The notes below the pieces were generated by a model. That model was not told the DNA's origin. It did no database searches and saw only the letters and a program-made list of their open reading frames with translations. A program made the position numbers and the translations under genes. From an uncultured Pseudomonadota bacterium (GTDB lineage Bacteria; Pseudomonadota; Gammaproteobacteria; Methylococcales; Methylomonadaceae), in contig CAIXED010000001.1 in NCBI GenBank assembly GCA_903918375.1, positions 62,001-126,000 on the forward strand: a DNA stretch of 64,000 bases, in the 5' to 3' direction. This document shows, one piece after another, positions 1 to 7,104 of this stretch (position 1 is its first letter; each line of letters begins with the position of its first letter).

Positions 1-1
1 G

Positions 2-346
2 GTGAAATCGTCAGTGCCTAGCTTGGGTTATGTGTTTAAACAAAGCTGGGCTAATCAACATAAAACCGCGTTACAACAGTTCTTAACCACCACTCATATT
101 GCCCGTGACAAATTGTGTAACGAAGATGCGGCTTGGCAGCAAATCATGGCCTTAACTGAAGCCGAAGATCCCACCAGCCAACAACTAATTAGACAGCGTT
201 ATTGCCAAGGTCGGGTTGCTGACTGGGGCGTGGCGAATCAAAAGGCCGCTGAAACCGTGTATGGTTTTTTAAGCAAACTCGGCGATAACAAACTGACCGG
301 CAAAAGCGGACAACTGCAAGCAGGTACTTTTTGGTCGGCTGATTAA
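2..346 (+). CDS. ABC transporter substrate-binding protein, C-terminal part (cut by window edge)
   Basis: The reading frame is open to the left edge, so the GTG at base 2 is probably internal and only about the last 114 residues are present. Its role is inferred mainly from position: it sits directly before an SsuC/TauC-type permease (the stop and the next start share one base, TAATG) and an ATPase. The helical, charged C-terminal segment is compatible with the NMT1/SsuA-type periplasmic binding proteins that normally open such operons. No ligand can be deduced, because the binding cleft lies outside the window. Confidence 0.6.
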   Translation: MKSSVPSLGYVFKQSWANQHKTALQQFLTTTHIARDKLCNEDAAWQQIMALTEAEDPTSQQLIRQRYCQGRVADWGVANQKAAETVYGFLSKLGDNKLTGKSGQLQAGTFWSAD

Positions 347-1104
347 TGTTCAGTCGGTTTCTGCGTCATCCTCAAACCCTAGCAGCGTTATCTTTATTGC
401 TGCTAGTGGCGCTGTGGCAATTAGCTGCCACGCTGTTACATAGCAATACTTTACCGACACCGATTAAAGTCGCCACCGTGTTGTGGCAAGCGATAGCGTC
501 TGGCGAACTGCCTTATCATTTGGGTGCGACTTTATTGCGTTTAATCAGCAGCTTCACCATCGCTATGGTGTTGGGCTGTGGGATTGGCGTGTTATTGGGT
601 AGACATAAAACTCTGGATGCTTTTTTCGACAACTGGCTGGTGATTTTTTTAAATGTACCGGCTTTAGTGACGATTATTCTTTGCTATGTCTGGTTTGGTT
701 TGATTGAGTGGGCGGCGATTTTGGCGGTGGTAATTAATAAGCTACCGAATGTGATTGTCACGATCCGCGAAGGCACTCGCACCTTAAATCAAGACTTATT
801 GGAAATGGCACAAAGTTATCGGTTTAGCCGGCGCAAAACCTTTGTGCATGTGATTTGGCCACAATTGCATCCGTTTGTGATGGCTGCGACTCGCTCTGGT
901 TTGGCGTTAATCTGGAAGATTATTTTGGTGGTTGAATTATTGGGACGCAGTAATGGCATGGGCTATCAATTGCACTTGTTTTTCCAATTATTTGATGTCG
1001 CCAGTCTGCTGGCTTATACGGTAGCGTTTGTGGCGGTGATTCAATTGATTGAAGTGCTGATATTGAAACCTTTGGATAAAAAAGCCCAACGGTGGCGGCG
1101 ATGA
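346..1104 (+). CDS. ABC transporter permease, SsuC/TauC-like
   Basis: Inner-membrane permease of a nitrate/sulfonate/taurine-type importer, 252 aa, a normal length for the family. The first membrane helix lies at about residues 10-30, with further hydrophobic segments at about 65-85, 98-132 and after 180. The cytoplasmic EAA-type loop that contacts the ATPase is around residues 150-175 (QDLLEMAQSYRFSRRKTF). The gene overlaps the binding-protein gene by one base and the ATPase gene by the ATGA junction at 1101-1104, so the three are translationally coupled. Sulfonate, taurine, nitrate or thiamine-precursor-like substrates are all possible; the sequence does not decide. Confidence 0.85.
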   Translation: MFSRFLRHPQTLAALSLLLLVALWQLAATLLHSNTLPTPIKVATVLWQAIASGELPYHLGATLLRLISSFTIAMVLGCGIGVLLGRHKTLDAFFDNWLVIFLNVPALVTIILCYVWFGLIEWAAILAVVINKLPNVIVTIREGTRTLNQDLLEMAQSYRFSRRKTFVHVIWPQLHPFVMAATRSGLALIWKIILVVELLGRSNGMGYQLHLFFQLFDVASLLAYTVAFVAVIQLIEVLILKPLDKKAQRWRR

Positions 1105-1835
1105 GTAGCATTGATATCCATATTGCTAATAAAACCTTTAATGCCGATGGCCGTCAGCATTGTGCGATTGCTGATTTGCAAATCAAGATAGAGCCGAATC
1201 AATTTGTTTGTTTAGTCGGGCCTTCTGGCTGTGGCAAAACCACTTTGTTGAATATCATTGCTGGGCTTGATTCGCAGTTTCAGGGGCAGATTGCTTTAAC
1301 TGAACAAGCTAGACAGCCGCAGATTGGTTATGTATTCCAAAATCCGCGCTTATTGCCTTGGCATACGGTTCGCGAGAATATCGAGCTGGTGTTTGAGCAT
1401 ACTCCGCCAGCTCAATTAATCGATAGTTTGTTAGCGGAAATGCAATTAGCCGACGTGCAAGATGTTTATCCGCAGCGTTTATCGTTGGGAATGCAGCGGC
1501 GAGTGTCGATTATTCGTGCTTTTGCGATTAATCCCGATATTTTGTTGATGGATGAGCCGTTTGTATCGCTGGATGCACCCACTGCGCGGCAGATTAGAAA
1601 TTCGCTGCAAAATCTTTGGTTGCAACGCCCACATACGGTGTTGTTCGTGACTCACGATTTGCGCGAAGCGATTGCTTTAGCGGATCGATTGGTATTTTTA
1701 TCAGCCTCGCCGATGCAGGTGGTCGGCGATATTGCGGTGACGATTGATCGTCAACAACGTAACGATGCTGAGCAAATTGAGCAATTTAGACAGCATTTAC
1801 TCCAACATTTTCCGGCTATTAACAGCCTTTTGTAA
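1101..1835 (+). CDS. ABC transporter ATP-binding protein, SsuB/TauB-like
   Basis: ATPase of the importer, 244 aa from the ATG at 1101. The tracked GTG nine bases upstream is less likely because the ATG forms an ATGA overlap with the permease stop. Walker A is GPSGCGKTT (residues 40-48), Walker B is ILLMDEP (147-153) and the switch histidine is in THD (185). The signature motif reads LSLGM rather than LSGGQ, a departure also seen in some SsuB/TauB relatives. The Q-loop is in GYVFQ. The length is normal. It would form a homodimer on the permease and drive uptake of the unidentified ligand. Confidence 0.88.
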   Translation: MSSIDIHIANKTFNADGRQHCAIADLQIKIEPNQFVCLVGPSGCGKTTLLNIIAGLDSQFQGQIALTEQARQPQIGYVFQNPRLLPWHTVRENIELVFEHTPPAQLIDSLLAEMQLADVQDVYPQRLSLGMQRRVSIIRAFAINPDILLMDEPFVSLDAPTARQIRNSLQNLWLQRPHTVLFVTHDLREAIALADRLVFLSASPMQVVGDIAVTIDRQQRNDAEQIEQFRQHLLQHFPAINSLL

Positions 1836-1848
1836 CCGAGGTTTTCAG

Positions 1849-2334
1849 ATGAACATGAAACGTATTTTAAGCGCCGCCTTATTAGTAATCGCCAGCCAAC
1901 TCAGCTTTGCCGAAACCAAAGCGATTAGAGGCTTTGATACTGGCAGTTATCAGCAAATTTTGACCGAGAAAAACAATCAAGGCTTTATGTTGGTGATTTG
2001 GTCTTTGGATTGTTCGACTTGTATTAAAGACATGGAATTGTTGAGTAGTATTCACAAAAATCGCCCTCAACTAAAAATTGTCATGCTTTCAACCGATGAA
2101 CAATCGGCGAGCGGTGATATTCAAAAGTTAATGGAAAAATATCATTTAGCCGATCTCGAAAACTGGGTATTTGCCAACGATAACGCACAAAAATTACGTT
2201 ACGAAATCGACCCAAGCTGGTATAGCGAATTACCGCGCACTTACTTTTTCTCGGCTTCACATCAGCGTGAAGGCATCAGCGGTGCGTTAAAGCTGGAAGA
2301 TTACAACGCCCGTTTTAGTAAATTGAAAATCTAG
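1849..2334 (+). CDS. Exported thioredoxin-fold protein with CSTC motif
   Basis: A 161-aa protein with an N-terminal signal peptide (KRILSAALLVIASQLSFA) and a redox-type CxxC, CSTC at residues 55-58, following a WSLDC strand as in thioredoxin/TlpA folds. The tracked ORF starts 35 codons earlier inside the ATPase gene; the ATG at 1849 (or 1855) precedes the signal peptide and is preferred. It starts 13 bases after the ATPase stop, so it is probably part of the ABC operon. A periplasmic thiol-disulfide role is inferred. The motif lacks the usual Gly-Pro or Pro-His dipeptide, so its redox potential may differ from classical thioredoxins. Confidence 0.72.
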   Translation: MNMKRILSAALLVIASQLSFAETKAIRGFDTGSYQQILTEKNNQGFMLVIWSLDCSTCIKDMELLSSIHKNRPQLKIVMLSTDEQSASGDIQKLMEKYHLADLENWVFANDNAQKLRYEIDPSWYSELPRTYFFSASHQREGISGALKLEDYNARFSKLKI

Positions 2335-2340
2335 TCATTT

Positions 2341-2901
2341 GTGAAAATTGTTGTCAAAGCTTGCGAAACCGAGGAGCTGATTAAAAAGTCGCGTTTTATC
2401 GGCCACATCAGCCCTTGTAGCAATGAGCAAGAAGCCTTGTTGTTTATTAGACAGCTGCATTTACAACATCCGAATGCTAGTCATATTGTTTACGCTTATC
2501 GGGTGCAATCGCCAGATGGTTTGGTTTGCCGCTTTAACGATGCCGGCGAACCGAGTGGCACCGCTGGCAAGCCGATTTTTCAGCATTTGGAAGGTAAGCA
2601 GTTAATTAACTTGGTGGTAGCTGTGATTCGCTACTTTGGCGGTGTAAAACTGGGCGCGGGTGGCTTGACTCGCGCTTATAGCAATCTGGCCAAGCAAGTG
2701 ATTGATTGTGCTGAGATTGTTGAGCATATCGAAATGGCTGAGCTAAAACTTCACCTTAACTACAATCAGCTGCAAGCGCTGGAATATCATTTAAAAAAGC
2801 TCGACGGCAGCATTATTGCTCAAGACTTCTCAGATACCGTCATCACTCGCCTCAAGCTACCAAAGCATCATGTAGACAGCTTGTTAGCCAGCCTTTCCTA
2901 A
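2341..2901 (+). CDS. yigZ: YigZ/IMPACT family protein
   Basis: A member of the YigZ/IMPACT (UPF0029) family, recognised by the core FNDAGEPSGTAGKPI followed by VIRYFGGVKLGAGGLTRAY, the family hallmark. Length is 186 aa, somewhat shorter than the E. coli protein (about 204 aa), mainly at the N terminus. The start is GTG at 2341, only seven bases after the previous stop, so it may be read from the same message. The family is linked to translation control in eukaryotes, but its bacterial role is not settled; no enzymatic activity is assigned here. Confidence 0.9.
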   Translation: MKIVVKACETEELIKKSRFIGHISPCSNEQEALLFIRQLHLQHPNASHIVYAYRVQSPDGLVCRFNDAGEPSGTAGKPIFQHLEGKQLINLVVAVIRYFGGVKLGAGGLTRAYSNLAKQVIDCAEIVEHIEMAELKLHLNYNQLQALEYHLKKLDGSIIAQDFSDTVITRLKLPKHHVDSLLASLS

Positions 2902-2979
2902 TTCAGTATCAACTTAATATGACAGCTTGATGTCATTATTGTTTCCCATAAAGAAACAAAGCATCCACAAAACACTGTA

Positions 2980-3007
2980 TTGTAAATAAATAAATAGCCG
3001 CTATAGT
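2980..3007 (+). promoter_or_regulatory. Predicted sigma70 promoter for the 53-codon ORF
   Basis: TTGTAA (2980-2985) and TATAGT (3002-3007) are separated by 16 bases and match 4/6 and 5/6 consensus positions. Transcription would begin near 3014, giving a leader of about 40 bases that contains the inverted repeats AGTCG/CGACT (3010-3031) and the palindrome GACTGAATTCAGTC (3028-3041). Confidence 0.45.
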
Positions 3008-3052
3008 GAAGTCGTCTATATTAAAGCGACTGAATTCAGTCTAGGGGCAACC

Positions 3053-3214
3053 ATGAACAAATCACACAACTTATACCGCGATATTTTCACAGGCTTATCT
3101 TTCACTGTTGGCCTATTTGGTTTTATGTCTGGTGAATTCATTATCTCCACTTTGCTATTCGGTGCAGCCACTGTTTCTAGCAATCTTGATTTTAATGACT
3201 CGTTTAAAGCTTGA
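3053..3214 (+). CDS. Small predicted membrane protein, 53 aa (not in ORF track)
   Basis: A 53-codon ORF from ATG 3053 to TGA 3212-3214, below the track's length cut-off. A Shine-Dalgarno-like AGGGG lies about seven bases upstream. The product starts MNKSHNLYRD and continues with a hydrophobic stretch from about residue 11 to 42 (one long or two short membrane segments), ending in a polar DFNDSFKA tail. The unit has a plausible promoter (2980-3007), leader hairpins and a strong terminator (3297-3327), so it looks like an independent small gene rather than noise. I do not recognise a family and assign no function. Confidence 0.55.
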   Translation: MNKSHNLYRDIFTGLSFTVGLFGFMSGEFIISTLLFGAATVSSNLDFNDSFKA

Positions 3215-3296
3215 TTTTCCGCTTCAAATTGGCGAGTAAGCCGATTTTCTGTTGTATCTCCTCGTTGTTAAGCTAACTTTTTAAGTGGCTTTTTTA

Positions 3297-3327
3297 CCCT
3301 CCACAATCGATGTGGAGGGATTTTTTT
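3297..3327 (+). terminator. Rho-independent terminator
   Basis: A perfect 9-bp stem, CCCTCCACA / TGTGGAGGG, with a 5-base loop is followed by a run of seven T. It lies about 80 bases after the 53-codon ORF and closes that transcript ahead of purC. Confidence 0.85.
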
Positions 3328-3418
3328 AGTTTTCAAAATCTTGCCAGCACGGTTTATGCCATCTAAACCCGTGCTAATGATAAAATTCCTTATCTTTCAC
3401 TCATCAATCAACGTAACA

Positions 3419-4315
3419 ATGACAGCTCCTGCCGCGCTTTACGAATCATCCCTCCCCCATTTAAAACTACTCGGACGCGGCAAAGTTCGCGATATGTACG
3501 AGATTGACGATCAACATTTGCTGATTGTCACTAGCGACAGAATGTCGGCATTTGATGTGATTATGCCCGACCCGATTCCAGGCAAAGGCCAAGTGTTAAC
3601 CCGAGTTTCCAATTTTTGGTTTAACAAAATGCAAGATGTGATTCCCAATCACTTGAGCAACGATTTAAGTTTGGCTGATGTCATTCCTGACGAAAGCTTG
3701 CGCCAGCAAGTCGAAGGCCGCGCAATTATTGTTAAACGCTTAAAGCCATTACCGGTTGAAGCCATCGTTCGCGGCTATTTAATCGGCTCTGGCTGGAAAG
3801 ATTATCAAACTAGCGGCAAAGTGTGCGGCATTGAACTACCCAGCGGCCTGCAACAAGCCCAACAATTGCCCCAAGCGATTTACACACCATCTAGCAAAGC
3901 CGAAGTGGGTACTCATGACGAAAACATCACTTATGCTGATACCGTGGCGCTAATGGGTGAAGAAATCGCCGCGAAAGTGCGTGATGTCAGTATCCAGCTT
4001 TACACAACCGCCGCCGAATATGCCCGTGAACGCGGCATTATTATTGCCGATACTAAATTTGAATTTGGTTTGGATGATGCAGGGACTTTATACCTGATTG
4101 ATGAAGCGCTAACCCCTGATTCATCAAGATTTTGGCCAGTTGAACAATACCAAGTCGGTATCAGCCCACCGAGTTTTGATAAACAATATTTGCGTGATTA
4201 TCTGGAAACATTAGACTGGAATAAAACCGCACCGGGCCCGAAATTACCGGATGAAGTGAGTCAGCAATGTAGTGCGAAATATCGTGAGGCTGAGTTGAAG
4301 TTGATTGGGGCTTAG
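3419..4315 (+). CDS. purC: Phosphoribosylaminoimidazole-succinocarboxamide synthase
   Basis: SAICAR synthase of de novo purine synthesis: ATP-dependent ligation of aspartate to CAIR. The start chosen is ATG 3419; the tracked ORF begins 26 codons upstream in AT-rich leader that reads unlike the family. The 298-aa length fits the longer purC/ADE1 form. Motifs: [10 protein letters not shown] near residues 19-28 (nucleotide-binding strand), [16 protein letters not shown], and ADTKFEFG with [15 protein letters not shown] near the C terminus, which bind nucleotide and substrate. It stands alone between two terminators. An inverted repeat at 3346-3375 lies in its leader. Confidence 0.96.
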   Translation: MTAPAALYESSLPHLKLLGRGKVRDMYEIDDQHLLIVTSDRMSAFDVIMPDPIPGKGQVLTRVSNFWFNKMQDVIPNHLSNDLSLADVIPDESLRQQVEGRAIIVKRLKPLPVEAIVRGYLIGSGWKDYQTSGKVCGIELPSGLQQAQQLPQAIYTPSSKAEVGTHDENITYADTVALMGEEIAAKVRDVSIQLYTTAAEYARERGIIIADTKFEFGLDDAGTLYLIDEALTPDSSRFWPVEQYQVGISPPSFDKQYLRDYLETLDWNKTAPGPKLPDEVSQQCSAKYREAELKLIGA

Positions 4316-4350
4316 TTAGCTTAAGATTTTGTTTAAAGCCTTTGAACAAT

Positions 4351-4379
4351 AAAAAAGCCGCGAATATCGCGGCTTTTTT
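4351..4379. terminator. Bidirectional terminator between purC and tRNA-Cys
   Basis: AAAAAGCCGCGA-ATA-TCGCGGCTTTTT: a 12-bp arm including the A/T tracts, so it can terminate on both strands. The same sequence recurs at 4567-4596. Confidence 0.85.
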
Positions 4380-4423
4380 GTTTGGAGAAGTTATTACTTG
4401 GCTTTAATTTTCATTAGGCAATA

Positions 4424-4456
4424 AAAAACCCGCTAAGTCAGATAACTTGCGGGTTC
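4424..4456 (-). terminator. Terminator after tRNA-Cys (minus strand)
   Basis: Read on the minus strand, AACCCGCAAGT and ACTTAGCGGGTT pair around a short loop and run into TTTTTT. It lies about 20 bases beyond the 3' end of tRNA-Cys. Confidence 0.75.
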
Positions 4457-4477
4457 TAAAACATCTTAAAACTTAGA

Positions 4478-4551
4478 TGGAGGCTGCGGCCGGAATCGAA
4501 CCGGCGTATACGGCTTTGCAGGCCGCTGCATAACCATTTTGCTACGCAGCC
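4478..4551 (-). tRNA. tRNA-Cys (GCA)
   Basis: The complement begins GGCTGCG and ends CGCAGCC-T-CCA, giving a complete 7-bp acceptor stem with an encoded CCA. The anticodon arm is GGC-CTGCAAA-GCC, anticodon GCA. The T arm contains GGTTCGATTCC. Length is 74 nt. It lies downstream of tRNA-Gly on the same strand, separated by a terminator-like hairpin. Confidence 0.96.
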
Positions 4552-4566
4552 AAAATCTTCGTTAAA

Positions 4567-4596
4567 TAAAAAAGCCGCGAATATCGCGGCTTTTTT
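4567..4596. terminator. Terminator-like hairpin between tRNA-Gly and tRNA-Cys
   Basis: A second copy of the AAAAAGCCGCGA-ATA-TCGCGGCTTTTT hairpin found at 4351-4379. It could attenuate transcription between the two tRNA genes or help release tRNA-Gly. Confidence 0.7.
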
Positions 4597-4600
4597 AAAT

Positions 4601-4675
4601 TGGAGCGGGAAACGAGGCTCGAACTCGCGACCCCAACCTTGGCAAGGTTGTGCTCTACCACTGAGCTATTCCCGC
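4601..4675 (-). tRNA. tRNA-Gly (GCC)
   Basis: The complement begins GCGGGAATAGCTCAG, has the anticodon arm AACCTTGCCAAGGTT (anticodon GCC) and T arm GTTCGAGCCTC, and ends TTCCCGC-T-CCA with the CCA encoded. The acceptor stem GCGGGAA/TTCCCGC is complete. Length is 75 nt. Confidence 0.96.
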
Positions 4676-4693
4676 GTAACTGAATATTCGTCC

Positions 4694-4721
4694 ATTATAG
4701 CGGCTATAAATATTCTGTCAA
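4694..4721 (-). promoter_or_regulatory. Strong consensus promoter for tRNA-Gly/tRNA-Cys
   Basis: On the minus strand a perfect TTGACA (complement of 4716-4721) and a perfect TATAAT (complement of 4694-4699) are separated by 16 bases. Predicted initiation near 4687 is about 12 bases before the mature 5' end of tRNA-Gly. Confidence 0.8.
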
Positions 4722-4726
4722 CAATT

Positions 4727-5257
4727 TTATTGCAAATTAACTGAAAGAGCCCAGCCTCTTCTGCCTTCGCACTCACCACTGGTCATTTCGACTTCAGCAA
4801 ATACGTCTTTTTTGCCATACGCATCTTGAGATTGAATCAATTTAACTGGCGTACCTTCTGCGATGTGTTTGCATGAACCATCACGATCAGCTTCTTCGGT
4901 ATCATCATAAGCTGCCATTGAACCTGGAACGCCAACTAAACGAATAGTTGCATTAGGATCATAAGCATTAGCGCCTTTCAAGACATAGTTCTGACCAACC
5001 ACAATCGGTTTTGACTGGTGAGCAACCAATTTGCTGTCCGAGCCACCGCCTACTAACAATGCTAATACCAAAACGATACCGCCTAAACCACCGTAAAACA
5101 CTTTAGGGTTAGACTCTCTCAACGCTAAAACGCTGGCAACAATATTGCCGGCTGCATTTTCAGCTGGTTCTGCAGCTACTTGCTCAACCACTTCAGGTGC
5201 TGGAGCTTCAGTAACGGTTGATTCTTCAGTTTCGTTGATGTTTTCATCAGTGCTCAT
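4727..5257 (-). CDS. Hypothetical membrane-anchored protein with acidic N terminus
   Basis: 176 aa, family not recognised. The first ~45 residues are acidic and rich in Glu, Ala and Pro, with no signal peptide. One membrane segment follows at about residues 54-71 (VFYGGLGGIVLVLALLVG), then a C-terminal domain of about 100 residues with two cysteines (C129, C163) that could form a disulfide if it faces the periplasm. The strand-rich tail (GTPVKLIQSQDAYG, ending GRRGWALSVNLQ) is reminiscent of bacterial SH3-like folds, which is only an impression. GGAG precedes the ATG at good spacing. It stands alone between the tRNA promoter and the TSUP gene. Confidence 0.75.
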   Translation of the reverse strand: MSTDENINETEESTVTEAPAPEVVEQVAAEPAENAAGNIVASVLALRESNPKVFYGGLGGIVLVLALLVGGGSDSKLVAHQSKPIVVGQNYVLKGANAYDPNATIRLVGVPGSMAAYDDTEEADRDGSCKHIAEGTPVKLIQSQDAYGKKDVFAEVEMTSGECEGRRGWALSVNLQ

Positions 5258-5385
5258 AGAAAGTCTCCTCTTAAAAGGTAATTATTATTATGTCTAAAGT
5301 TGTAAAGTTACCACGCTATTGAAACATTTCAAGCTTTGTTTGCCAAAGCTCAATGTCGGCAATATTAACACTTAAACTTAAAACA

Positions 5386-6198
5386 TTACTGCAACACAAA
5401 TTTAAGGCCAATCACCAACAACAAAGTAGCCAGAACAGGCCGTAAAAAAGCCTCAGGAATTTTGGCACTCAAATGACTACCCACCCAAATTCCTGGCACC
5501 GAGCCAATCAACAAACTCAACAGCAAATCCAAATCAAAATTGCCTAAACTCAGATGGCCTAAACCTGCCACAGCAGTTAAGGGAATCGCATGAGCCAAAT
5601 CAGTACCGACAATTTTCAAGGTTGACATGCGTGGATACAAAAACAACAAAGCCACTGTTCCCAAAGCGCCTGCCCCGACTGATGACAAAGTCACCAACAC
5701 GCCCAACACCACACCAGTCAACATGGTCGCCACTTTTTCCCAACGCGGTGAAAAACGACCGGCATTATCAGGTGAACTGTTATCGTCACTAATCACCTGT
5801 GCCTTGGTTTTATTACGCAGCAACAAACTACGCACCAACAAAGCCACAGCCGTCAACAATAACGCCACACCCAAGGTAAAAGTAATCGCGCCAGTAATTT
5901 CTTTACCAACCGACATTAGATTTTTCAACACATACAGCGTCACCCCCGCCGCTGGCAAACTTCCTAAAGCCATTAGCTTCACAATCCGCCAATCGACCGA
6001 GCCATGTTTACCGTGATGAACAAACACCCCTGCGGTTTTAGTAATCGAGGCATACAGTAAATCAGTACCAACAGCCACCGCTGGCTTAAAGCCAAATAAA
6101 AACACCAATAACGGCGTCATTAAAGAACCGCCACCAACGCCGGTTATGCCCACCAACAAGCCCACTGCAAATCCAGAAAGCGAATACATCAAGTTCAT
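5386..6198 (-). CDS. TSUP (TauE/SafE) family transporter
   Basis: 270-aa integral membrane protein of the TauE/SafE sulfite-exporter family (TSUP). The two halves each carry a glycine-rich motif typical of the family: GITGVGGGSLMTPLLV near the N terminus and LVTLSSVGAGALGTVALLF near residue 170, with eight predicted helices overall. It is divergent from the persulfide dioxygenase gene across a 197-bp promoter region, and a second TSUP gene lies in that operon, so export of sulfite or a related sulfur anion is a reasonable inference. Family members also move taurine-derived sulfonates or sulfoacetate, so the substrate is not proven. Confidence 0.88.
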   Translation of the reverse strand: MNLMYSLSGFAVGLLVGITGVGGGSLMTPLLVFLFGFKPAVAVGTDLLYASITKTAGVFVHHGKHGSVDWRIVKLMALGSLPAAGVTLYVLKNLMSVGKEITGAITFTLGVALLLTAVALLVRSLLLRNKTKAQVISDDNSSPDNAGRFSPRWEKVATMLTGVVLGVLVTLSSVGAGALGTVALLFLYPRMSTLKIVGTDLAHAIPLTAVAGLGHLSLGNFDLDLLLSLLIGSVPGIWVGSHLSAKIPEAFLRPVLATLLLVIGLKFVLQ

Positions 6199-6221
6199 TT
6201 GTTATCACCTTTTTATAGAAC

Positions 6222-6303
6222 ATATCTTTTAAAAGAATATAACAGCTGAAAGCCTGTATTTTTAATGAAAAATTCTCATAACTTTATCTGCATTTAAGAT
6301 AAA
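6222..6303. promoter_or_regulatory. Divergent control region with two inverted repeats
   Basis: The TSUP/dioxygenase intergenic region contains a near-palindrome ATATCTTTT/AAAAGAATAT (6222-6240) and TTTATCT-N7-AGATAAA (6283-6303). Both have the size of dimeric regulator operators and lie where divergent promoters are expected. No regulator gene is encoded in the cluster, so the binding protein is unknown. Confidence 0.4.
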
Positions 6304-6395
6304 CACGCTGTTGATTCACAAACACCTAGACAAGCGAGGCAATTTGGAACAGAATATAAACAAATCCTTATATTTACTCGTAACAGGCTAGTCTT

Positions 6396-7091
6396 ATGAT
6401 TTTTAGACAACTTTTCGAAGCAGAAACGTCTACATACAGCTATTTATTGGGTTGCGAACGCACTCGTCGCGCCTGTTTAATCGACTCGGTTGCCTCGGAA
6501 GTTGATACCTATATTGATCTGTTACACAGCCTAAACCTGAACTTACTCTACACCTTCGAAACCCACGTCCATGCCGACCACATCACTGGCGCCGGTTTAC
6601 TCAGACAAAAATTGGGCTCTAAGAGTGTCGTGCATCGCGATGCCGGTGCCATGTGCGCTGATTTATTAGTCACCGACGGCGTGTTATTACAAATCGGGGA
6701 TTTAGAATTTGAAGTTCGCCACACCCCAGGCCACACCAACGGTTGCGTCAGTTATGTGATGCACGACCGCGTATTTACTGGCGATGCGCTGTTAATCAAT
6801 GGCAGCGGCCGCACCGATTTCCAACAAGGCGATGCCGGCCAACTTTACGACAGCATCACTAAAAAATTATTTAGCCTACCTGCCGACAGCTTGGTTTACC
6901 CCGGCCACGATTACCAAGGCAACACTGTTTCGACAATTAAACAAGAAATCGCTAAAAACAGCCGCTTAGGCAACAACGCCAGCCGCGAGCAATTCATCGC
7001 CACCATGCAAAACCTACAGCTGGCCTATCCCAAATTCATCGACCAAGCCTTACCGGCCAATCAATCCTGCGGCTTAATGCCACAAGGTTAA
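6396..7091 (+). CDS. Persulfide dioxygenase (ETHE1/SdoA-like MBL-fold)
   Basis: 231-aa metallo-beta-lactamase-fold enzyme predicted to oxidise glutathione persulfide to sulfite using one iron. The metal-site motif THVHADH is at residues 56-62; the iron ligands expected from ETHE1 correspond to H57, H113 (TPGHTNG) and D130 (FTGDALL). The family signature GSGRTDFQQGD follows at 136-146, and YPGHDY at 168-173. These features separate it from glyoxalase II. It opens the plus-strand sulfide array and is followed after 13 bases by a TSUP gene. With SQR at the far end of the array, it fits a sulfide-to-sulfite pathway in the cytoplasm. Confidence 0.92.
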   Translation: MIFRQLFEAETSTYSYLLGCERTRRACLIDSVASEVDTYIDLLHSLNLNLLYTFETHVHADHITGAGLLRQKLGSKSVVHRDAGAMCADLLVTDGVLLQIGDLEFEVRHTPGHTNGCVSYVMHDRVFTGDALLINGSGRTDFQQGDAGQLYDSITKKLFSLPADSLVYPGHDYQGNTVSTIKQEIAKNSRLGNNASREQFIATMQNLQLAYPKFIDQALPANQSCGLMPQG

Positions 7092-7104
7092 AGGGAAACC
7101 AGTC

